Source: SAR324 cluster bacterium lautmerah10
Lineage (GTDB): Bacteria; SAR324; NAC60-12
NCBI GenBank assembly: GCA_001469005.2
Contig: LNZD02000017.1
Location: forward strand, 1 to 32,043
DNA length: 32,043 nt
Reading direction: 5' to 3'
The notes beneath the pieces are model-generated. The model worked only from the letters and a program-made list of their open reading frames with translations. It was not told where the DNA came from and did not search any database. Below are positions 23,969 to 30,077 of this stretch, piece by piece (positions within the stretch are counted from its first letter, which is position 1; every line of letters starts with the position of its first letter). A program made the position numbers and the translations under genes.

Positions 23969-24166
23969 ATGACTGATTCAAAAAGCGAAATGAATCAATC
24001 CGTTGAACTTCCAAACTGCCAAGCAGGTCGTGGCTTGTGTGAGCATTGCGGCATGTCATCGCAAACAGTATGGGTGCATGGACACGAACAATGCACTCAA
24101 TGCGGAATCAATCGTATGCCCTGTTGTGAGGGAGAAACCTTAAATCCCATTTCTGATTGTGGATGA
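23969..24166 (+). CDS. Small Cys-rich, probable zinc-binding protein
   Basis: 65 residues with eight cysteines: C17, then C24-x2-C27, C42-x2-C45, adjacent C52-C53, and C64, plus H37 and H39 between the two CxxC pairs. The spacing looks like a zinc ribbon or knuckle. No named family recognised. It follows the Gfo/Idh/MocA gene by 19 bp and overlaps the next frame by eight bases, so the three may be one transcript. Confidence 0.6.
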   Translation: MTDSKSEMNQSVELPNCQAGRGLCEHCGMSSQTVWVHGHEQCTQCGINRMPCCEGETLNPISDCG

Positions 24167-24386
24167 TTCCATCCGGAGGGCAAAACTCAAAAGGCTGGAC
24201 CAGATCCGGGAACAAAAAAAAGTTCATCTGAAAGACTTCATTCAAAAACGAACGAAACAGGATCCCGAGAATATAAAAATTTCCAGATCCCATCCTGTCG
24301 GTCTTCCTTTAAAATCAGGAACCTGGCTTCACAGTCGACGGAATCCATTCCATTTCCTGAAAACAAACGGTCAGAAAGTAAGTTGA
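24159..24386 (+). CDS. Small basic protein of unknown function
   Basis: 75 residues from GTG 24159, overlapping the end of the Cys-rich gene. The first half is strongly helical and charged (R-R-A-K-L-K-R-L-D-Q-I-R-E-Q-K-K); the second half is basic with no clear fold. No family recognised. The overlap suggests translational coupling, but the GTG start is weak evidence and this could be a non-coding frame. Confidence 0.4.
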   Translation: MDDSIRRAKLKRLDQIREQKKVHLKDFIQKRTKQDPENIKISRSHPVGLPLKSGTWLHSRRNPFHFLKTNGQKVS

Positions 24387-24394
24387 ATCCAAAA

Positions 24395-24410
24395 TGATTC
24401 TATAGAATCA
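24395..24410. terminator. Perfect palindrome between convergent genes
   Basis: TGATTC-TATA-GAATCA sits between the end of the plus-strand small gene and the end of dppC. It is symmetric, so it would fold in either transcript. There is no clear T-run, so it is only a weak terminator candidate or a protein-binding dyad. Confidence 0.35.
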
Positions 24411-24432
24411 ACTTGCTTCCAAGTTCATCTCA

Positions 24433-25356
24433 TCATCGGCCCCGGAGTCTTGGATCCAGGGCATCTCTGAGACCATCTCCGATATAATTTACACTCAAGA
24501 CAGTTAGGGCAATAAAGACTCCAGGCCATATCACCCGTGAAGGAGTGATCTGGATGAAAGTTGCACCATCATAAAGCAAGCGTCCCCAGGTTGGAAAATC
24601 CGGAGGAAAACCAAGCCCCAGGAATGACAAGGCAGATTCTGTGATGATGGCATTGGCGACCCCCAGGGTTGCTGAAACCATGATCGGACTGAGGATGTTG
24701 GGCAGGATGTGACGGAAGATAATCTTCCTTTTTCGAGTGCCGATGCTATGGGCGGCTGTTACAAATTCTCTTTCTTTGATCCCCAAGACATCTCCTCTGA
24801 CAATTCTCGCCGTATGCATCCAACTGGTTATACCAATCACAAAAACAATCAGGAAAAAAATCCCCATTTCGGGACCATAAAGCGTCCTCAGGGTATCCCT
24901 GAACAGCATGATGATAACCAGAAGTACAGGAAGAATGGGCAAAGCGAGAAACAGATCCGTCAAACGCATTAAGGGACCATCCAGGGATTTGATGAAACCC
25001 GCTAAAACCCCAATCAGAGAACCAATCAACAAAGAAATCAACATTGCCAGAAAACCCACTGCCAATGAAACTCTTCCACCGGCAAGCATCTGGGCCAAGG
25101 TGTCGTGTCCAATGTTGTCAGTTCCTAAAGGGTGGGACCATGATGGTCCCAGATTTCTTTCTCTGAAATTGATGGCATTCGGGTCGACGTCATAAATAAA
25201 CGGACCAATGAAAACACAAAAAGTGATCAGCATGAAAACGAACATGCCTACCAAAGCACCTTTGTGCTTACGAAACTGTCTCCATACATCCACCCAGAGA
25301 GAACGGTGCTCTGTCTGAATTTCAAAGGAATCCAAAGTTGCCGTGTTCTCAGTCAT
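24433..25356 (-). CDS. dppC: Dipeptide/oligopeptide ABC transporter permease DppC
   Basis: 307 residues of the DppC/OppC type. There is a cytoplasmic N-terminus, a first helix at about 36-55 (OppC_N), then H-P-L-G-T-D-N-I-G-H-D and five further helices. The EAA loop that contacts the ATPase is R-E-F-V-T-A-A-H-S-I-G onward, then L-P-N-I-L-S-P-I. G-L-G-F-P-P-D-F-P-T-W-G and the terminal L-D-P-R-L-R-G-R are standard. Its start overlaps the end of dppB by eight bases. It is the last gene of the operon. Confidence 0.93.
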   Translation of the reverse strand: MTENTATLDSFEIQTEHRSLWVDVWRQFRKHKGALVGMFVFMLITFCVFIGPFIYDVDPNAINFRERNLGPSWSHPLGTDNIGHDTLAQMLAGGRVSLAVGFLAMLISLLIGSLIGVLAGFIKSLDGPLMRLTDLFLALPILPVLLVIIMLFRDTLRTLYGPEMGIFFLIVFVIGITSWMHTARIVRGDVLGIKEREFVTAAHSIGTRKRKIIFRHILPNILSPIMVSATLGVANAIITESALSFLGLGFPPDFPTWGRLLYDGATFIQITPSRVIWPGVFIALTVLSVNYIGDGLRDALDPRLRGR

Positions 25357-26362
25357 ATCGGATTCTCGGATCTAGAATTCCATAAACCACATCAGCCACC
25401 AGGTTAAAGGCCACGATCAATACCGCGAAAATAAACGTCAGTGTCTGGACCAGTGGAATGTCTGCACCTTCTATCGCAATCACCAAAAGCTGCCCCAATC
25501 CATTGACCCGGAAGATCTGTTCGGTGATGATTGCTCCACTAAAAATGGTCGGGATCCCCAAAGCAATCAGGGTCACGACTGGAATCAGACTGTTCCTCAG
25601 CACATGAATCAATAAAACAACGTTCTCAGACCTTCCCTTGGCCCGTGCCGTTCGAACATAATCAAGATTGAGATTATCCAGAATGGAAGCGCGCATGAAT
25701 CGGCTCAATTGTGAGGCATTGTAAAGAGCGAGCACGGTTACCGGCATGATCATCTGCTTCACCTGTTTCACAAAATGATTCCAACTATCAACGACCAGTG
25801 TTGTGTCATAGATCATCGGGAACCACTCTAACTGGACACTGAAGATGATGATCGCCACCATCCCGGTGAAAAAGGTTGGAACCGAAAAACCAACCATTGC
25901 CACAAAAGTCCCAATCTGGTCAAACATCGAGTATTGCTTATAGGCTGAAATAATGCCGATTGGGATCGCAATTAAAATTCCAAAAAGATAGGACAATCCC
26001 ACTACCCACAAAGTCTGCGGAGTCCTCTCTATGATTAAATCGACTACCGGACTTCGAGTGGCCCACGAAATCACTCGGGTCCGATCTTCTGCATCTCCAA
26101 TTTTAATTCCAAATACTTTATCGAGGGCATTGAGCGGCTCATTTACAAAAAACTGATGAAGCCACATGCCAAAACGAATATGCATGGGTTGATCAAGCCC
26201 GAGAGATTGCCTGATTTTTTCCCTCACTTCAGGAGGGACGGTCATCGGCAGGTTGCCTGTTGGATCGTTGGGAGCGAAATCAAGAATGGCAAAAATGATA
26301 AAACTGATTGCCAGGAGGGTAGGAATGGCAATCAGAATTCTACGGATGATGAAGTGAATCAA
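25349..26362 (-). CDS. dppB: Dipeptide/oligopeptide ABC transporter permease DppB
   Basis: 337 residues of the DppB/OppB family. A first helix at about 9-28 is followed by F-A-P-N-D-P-T-G and a periplasmic loop with an L-G-L-D-Q-P segment. Five more helices follow, with the EAA loop L-D-Y-V-R-T-A-R-A-K-G and R-N-S-L-I-P-V-V. It closes with a typical L-D-P-R-I-R-Y-D end. It pairs with DppC to form the membrane channel. The 105-bp gap after the binding-protein gene carries a GC-rich hairpin. Confidence 0.93.
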   Translation of the reverse strand: MIHFIIRRILIAIPTLLAISFIIFAILDFAPNDPTGNLPMTVPPEVREKIRQSLGLDQPMHIRFGMWLHQFFVNEPLNALDKVFGIKIGDAEDRTRVISWATRSPVVDLIIERTPQTLWVVGLSYLFGILIAIPIGIISAYKQYSMFDQIGTFVAMVGFSVPTFFTGMVAIIIFSVQLEWFPMIYDTTLVVDSWNHFVKQVKQMIMPVTVLALYNASQLSRFMRASILDNLNLDYVRTARAKGRSENVVLLIHVLRNSLIPVVTLIALGIPTIFSGAIITEQIFRVNGLGQLLVIAIEGADIPLVQTLTFIFAVLIVAFNLVADVVYGILDPRIRYD

Positions 26363-26408
26363 TGATTAAAACCTGTGTTCAGAATTTTGATCAAAAAACA
26401 GGCTGAAT

Positions 26409-26447
26409 AAGGCGAGAAGCGGCGGCCTGCTGGAAGCAAACCGCCTT
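26409..26447 (-). terminator. GC-rich hairpin between binding-protein gene and dppB
   Basis: AAGGCG (26409-26414) pairs with CGCCTT (26442-26447), with further GCGG/CCGC pairing inside, in otherwise AT-rich DNA. On the minus strand a run of T follows a few bases on (about 26400-26395). Such stems between a binding-protein gene and its permease genes often attenuate transcription or protect the upstream mRNA, keeping the binding protein in excess. Confidence 0.5.
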
Positions 26448-26467
26448 CTTGAAGAATTCAGAATCGC

Positions 26468-28177
26468 TTAGTTGCGTTTCCAGTCAGCAATATTCCAAAG
26501 TTCGGAGTCCCATGAATTCATCCTAACTCCTGAAATTGAAGAAGAATGGGCAGAGACATCCCCTCGGTGAATCAGAGGAATCATCGCGTAATCCTGCATC
26601 AGCATATCATTCATCTGTTTTGCCAATCGGATTCGATCCTCGAGATTTGCAGTCTTAGCCATTTCCGCGGATAACGCGTCATATTCTGCACTGCACCAGC
26701 GCGGCATATTGTTTCCACCCCACTTATTCCTCTTCTGAGCCATCTCCTTACAGGTCCAGTTGGACATGTAGGTTTCCGGGTCAGTCCCACTGAAGGTGTT
26801 GGTGTACATTTCTATGTCTGCATAAAATTTCTGGTAGGTATCGGGGCTTCCGACATCACCGCCAAAAAAGACCGATGCACTGATGTTACGGAGTTCGGTT
26901 TCAACACCAATTTGTCTCCACATCTCTTTGATAAATGCCTGGGTGCCCTGACGGACGGAATTGGTTGAGGTCTGGTAAAGAATGGAAATTCTTACACCAT
27001 CCTTTTGCCTGACTCCATCCGAACCCTTCTTCCAACCAGCTTCGTCCAAAATTCGGTTGGCTTCTGCAACATTAGGGGTTTTGCACTCATCATTGGCAGA
27101 GGAAGCATAGATAGCCGGAGCGGGTAAGACATTACAACTGATTTGCCCTGCCTGACCATAACCTGCATCTACCAAAACCTGTCGGTCGATGGCAAGAGAG
27201 AGAGCCCTTCTTACAGCATAATCTGCAAGAAAAGGATGCGGATTCCGGTTGTTGTTTCCACCTATGAACTCAGAACGGTTTTCTCCCAAGGCAGGATCCG
27301 GATTGGTAAAATTGACCATAAGACGCTCTACAGCAGTTCCAAATGAAGAAACAATTTTACCTTTTCCTGCCTTTTCCATGTTTGCCAGAATTTCAGGCTC
27401 TACCTGGAGATTCCATGCATAATCCATTTCTCCCGTTTCCAAGACGGCTCTTGCAGCAGAAACCGCATCTCCACCTCCCTTAAAGACCAGTGTCTGGAAG
27501 GCAGGCTTACTGGAATCCCGATAGTTTGGATTGGCTTCAAAAACAATCACGTCATTTGCTTTGAAGTCTTTGACAACAAAGGGTCCTGTTCCAATCGGAT
27601 AAAAATTTTCCTCGTTACACTCTTGAGCTCTTGCACCGGCACAGTCTTTAAATTGTGCTTTTTGCAAAATGGGTGAGTTGTAGCCGACGAATGCCTGATA
27701 GGGAAAGGGTTTGGCAACCGAGAAATTTACCTGGATCGTGTAACGGTCCAAAGCTTTTACGGACTGGATATCGCTGTAGTAATTGGTTTGGGTACATCCT
27801 GTATCTGGATTGGTACAATACTCATAGGTGAAAATTGCATCTTCAGCAGTGAGTTCTGAACCATCAGAAAATTTAATTCCTTTTTTGATTTTCCATGTGA
27901 TTGATGTCAGATCTTTTGAGACACCTCCATTATCTACAGTTGGAATTTCATCTACCAACCACGGGATCATATTCCCCTTCTCATCATATCTTGCAAGGGG
28001 TTCAAGTACGACAGAAGACGCTTCCAACTCTTTGGTTCCCCCAGATAAATTGGGGTTCATGGTTGAGGGCCCCTGCCAATAGAGCAGGTTAAGTTGACCC
28101 TGAGGTTTGGCATGGATTGATGCCGAAACCCCCAAAGTCAGAAGACCGGCAATTAACAAACTTAAATAGGATCTCAT
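26468..28177 (-). CDS. Periplasmic peptide-binding protein of the Dpp/Opp transporter (SBP family 5)
   Basis: 569 residues from ATG 28177. This start is preceded by AGAGGAGAACTT, the best ribosome site in the window, and yields a clean signal peptide (R-S-Y-L-S-L-L-I-A-G-L-L core, cleavage after I-H-A). SBP-5 signatures include L-E-P-L-A-R-Y-D, W-K-I-K-K-G-I-K-F-S-D-G, P-I-G-T-G-P-F-V-V and V-R-R-A-L-S-L-A-I-D-R. The mature protein has eight cysteines in four local pairs, suggesting up to four disulphides. It delivers di- or oligopeptides, or another SBP-5 ligand, to DppBC. It sits mid-operon, between the ATPase genes and the permeases. Confidence 0.9.
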   Translation of the reverse strand: MRSYLSLLIAGLLTLGVSASIHAKPQGQLNLLYWQGPSTMNPNLSGGTKELEASSVVLEPLARYDEKGNMIPWLVDEIPTVDNGGVSKDLTSITWKIKKGIKFSDGSELTAEDAIFTYEYCTNPDTGCTQTNYYSDIQSVKALDRYTIQVNFSVAKPFPYQAFVGYNSPILQKAQFKDCAGARAQECNEENFYPIGTGPFVVKDFKANDVIVFEANPNYRDSSKPAFQTLVFKGGGDAVSAARAVLETGEMDYAWNLQVEPEILANMEKAGKGKIVSSFGTAVERLMVNFTNPDPALGENRSEFIGGNNNRNPHPFLADYAVRRALSLAIDRQVLVDAGYGQAGQISCNVLPAPAIYASSANDECKTPNVAEANRILDEAGWKKGSDGVRQKDGVRISILYQTSTNSVRQGTQAFIKEMWRQIGVETELRNISASVFFGGDVGSPDTYQKFYADIEMYTNTFSGTDPETYMSNWTCKEMAQKRNKWGGNNMPRWCSAEYDALSAEMAKTANLEDRIRLAKQMNDMLMQDYAMIPLIHRGDVSAHSSSISGVRMNSWDSELWNIADWKRN

Positions 28178-28266
28178 AAGTTCTCCTCTGATGAGATTGT
28201 ATCTGAACTGTTTAGAGTGATCAATGTTTTTCGATTGAAAAACCAATTACTTTTTTTTCAAATTTT

Positions 28267-28551
28267 TCATGTAACTTTGTGGCATGCTACCCAATGTCCT
28301 TCTTTTTTTTCACGCCACTCCGGAATTTTCTCAGCACATTGAGATTCTGCAATGGGACATCGCGTGCGAAAGCGGCAACCCGAGGGTGGATTCGCAGGAC
28401 TGGGCACATCCCCCTGGAGAATGATTCTTTCCCGTTTTTGCTCCTTTTCAGGATCATGGACCGGCACTGCTGAAAGGAGTGCCTGAGTATAGGGATGAAG
28501 GGGATTTCCATAAAGAGACTTGCTGCTGGCCAGTTCAACCATCACTCCCAA
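28267..28551 (-). pseudogene. dppF: dppF, C-terminal fragment
   Basis: 94 codons that continue the DppF/OppF ATPase after a gap. They open in the conserved Y-L-G-V-M-V-E-L-A region (read one base out of frame from the upstream part). They continue with [14 protein letters not shown] and the Cys-containing oligopeptide-transporter tail (G-C-R-F-R-T-R-C-P, then C-A-E-K-I-P and V-A-C-H). The Walker B, D-loop and H-switch of the ATPase are on neither fragment. Confidence 0.8.
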
Positions 28552-29099
28552 ATACAGATGATGAAATCAGGATTTAATGCCAATGGTCTTGCAATTCCAA
28601 TCCGTTGGCGTTGTCCTCCGGAAAATTCATGGGGGTAGCGGTTGGTGTATTTTGGATTGAGACCTACTGATTTGAGAAGTTGTTCAATTTTTTCTCTTCT
28701 TTCCTTACCTTTATGAAACTGATGCTCGATGATCGGTTCCCCGATGATATCCCCTACCGTCATTCTCGGGTTGAGACTGTCCTGTGGATCCTGAAAGATC
28801 ATCTGCATTTTCGGGCGTTGGAGCCTCAGCTTTTCAGGACTCAACTCGGTGATTTCAACTCCTCTGAAGACAACATTTCCGGAAGTCGCAGGATAAAGCT
28901 GTAAAATGACTCTTCCGGCAGTTGACTTCCCGCAACCGCTTTCCCCTACAAGCCCAAGAGTTTCTCTTTCCTTAATTTCAAAAGAAATCCCGTCAACGGC
29001 TTTGACCGTTCCAACTTGTCTGCGGAAGACTCCTTTGGTAATGGGAAAATGCTTTGAAAGATTTTCAACCTTGAGCAAGGTCTCCGAAGAGTTATTCAT
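28542..29099 (-). pseudogene. dppF: dppF, N-terminal fragment (ATPase broken before Walker B)
   Basis: I start it at ATG 29099, which overlaps the dppD stop as ATGA; the frame is open 12 codons further. 185 residues of an Opp/Dpp ATPase: Walker A G-E-S-G-C-G-K-S-T (52-60), Q-loop I-F-Q-D-P-Q-D-S-L-N-P-R and signature F-S-G-G-Q-R-Q-R-I. It runs to N-P-D-F-I-I-C and then leaves the family and stops. About 50 residues, including D-E-P and the switch His, are missing before family sequence resumes in the next fragment. If real, the transporter has only one working ATPase, DppD. Confidence 0.82.
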
Positions 29100-30076
29100 G
29101 AGGAATAATTTTCTTTTTCGGTATTCCACCAACATGCAACTTGGTGTTCAGGATCCGTCATCTCGAGCCTCGGATTTTCGTTTTGGCACTTTTCCGACAC
29201 ATGTATGCAACGCGGGGCAAAGGGACAGGAATCGGGGATATTATGGAGATCCGGAGGTTGTCCTTTGATGCTCTCCAACCTTTCTGTCCGCTCACCTTCC
29301 AATTTCGGAAGCGTACTTAAAAGCCCCCGGGTGTAGGGATGTTTAGGGGTCGAATATAGTTTTTTTACAGGAGCCTGTTCCACGATAAAACCCCCATACA
29401 TAACGGCAACCCGGTCCGCAATCCCCGCCACGACCCCAAGGTCATGGGTGATCCAAATGATGGCCATTCCGAGTTCTTTACGCAGTCTTTTGACGATATC
29501 CAATATCTGAGCCTGAATCGTCACATCCAGGGCGGTGGTTGGCTCATCGGCGATGAGGACCTTAGGATCACAGGCCAGTGCGATGGCGATCATGACACGC
29601 TGCCTCATTCCTCCTGAAAATTGGTGAGGAAAATCTTTGAGCCGACTTTGGGCCATCGGTATTCCAACCAGGTCCAAGAGTTCTATTGCTTTATTTCTTG
29701 CCTCTTCCCGACTCAATCCAAGATGTTCCCGCATCGGTTCCATCAACTGATAGCCAACAGTCAATACTGGATTCAGAGATGTCATGGGGTCCTGAAAGAT
29801 AAAACCGATTTTTCCGCCTCGAATTTTTCTCAGTTGATTAAGATCCATTTGAATCAAATCCTGATTTTCGAACAAAGCACGACCTTCAACGATCTCCGCA
29901 GGTGGCATCGGCAGGAGTTTCAAAAGCGACATCATCGTCACGCTTTTTCCCGAACCACTTTCACCAACCACCCCAAGCAGTTCTCCCTCCTTCAAATCAA
30001 AACTGATCCCATTAACGGCAAAGACTTTCCCGTCTTGAGTATTGAAACGGGTGATAATGTTTTCTACCTGAAGCAC
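29096..30076 (-). CDS. dppD: Dipeptide/oligopeptide ABC transporter ATPase DppD
   Basis: 326 residues with all ABC ATPase motifs: Walker A G-E-S-G-S-G-K-S (38-45), Q-loop [10 protein letters not shown], signature F-S-G-G-M-R-Q-R, Walker [13 protein letters not shown] and switch I-T-H-D. The oligo_HPY tail has [13 protein letters not shown] and C-P-F-A-P-R-C. The start is unclear: GTG 30076 is used here, but the frame reads on upstream through S-D-A-N with no ATG. The native start seems to have been cut off at the junction with the Asp-box gene. It overlaps dppF by four bases. Confidence 0.9.
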   Translation of the reverse strand: MLQVENIITRFNTQDGKVFAVNGISFDLKEGELLGVVGESGSGKSVTMMSLLKLLPMPPAEIVEGRALFENQDLIQMDLNQLRKIRGGKIGFIFQDPMTSLNPVLTVGYQLMEPMREHLGLSREEARNKAIELLDLVGIPMAQSRLKDFPHQFSGGMRQRVMIAIALACDPKVLIADEPTTALDVTIQAQILDIVKRLRKELGMAIIWITHDLGVVAGIADRVAVMYGGFIVEQAPVKKLYSTPKHPYTRGLLSTLPKLEGERTERLESIKGQPPDLHNIPDSCPFAPRCIHVSEKCQNENPRLEMTDPEHQVACWWNTEKENYSS

Positions 30077-30077
30077 A

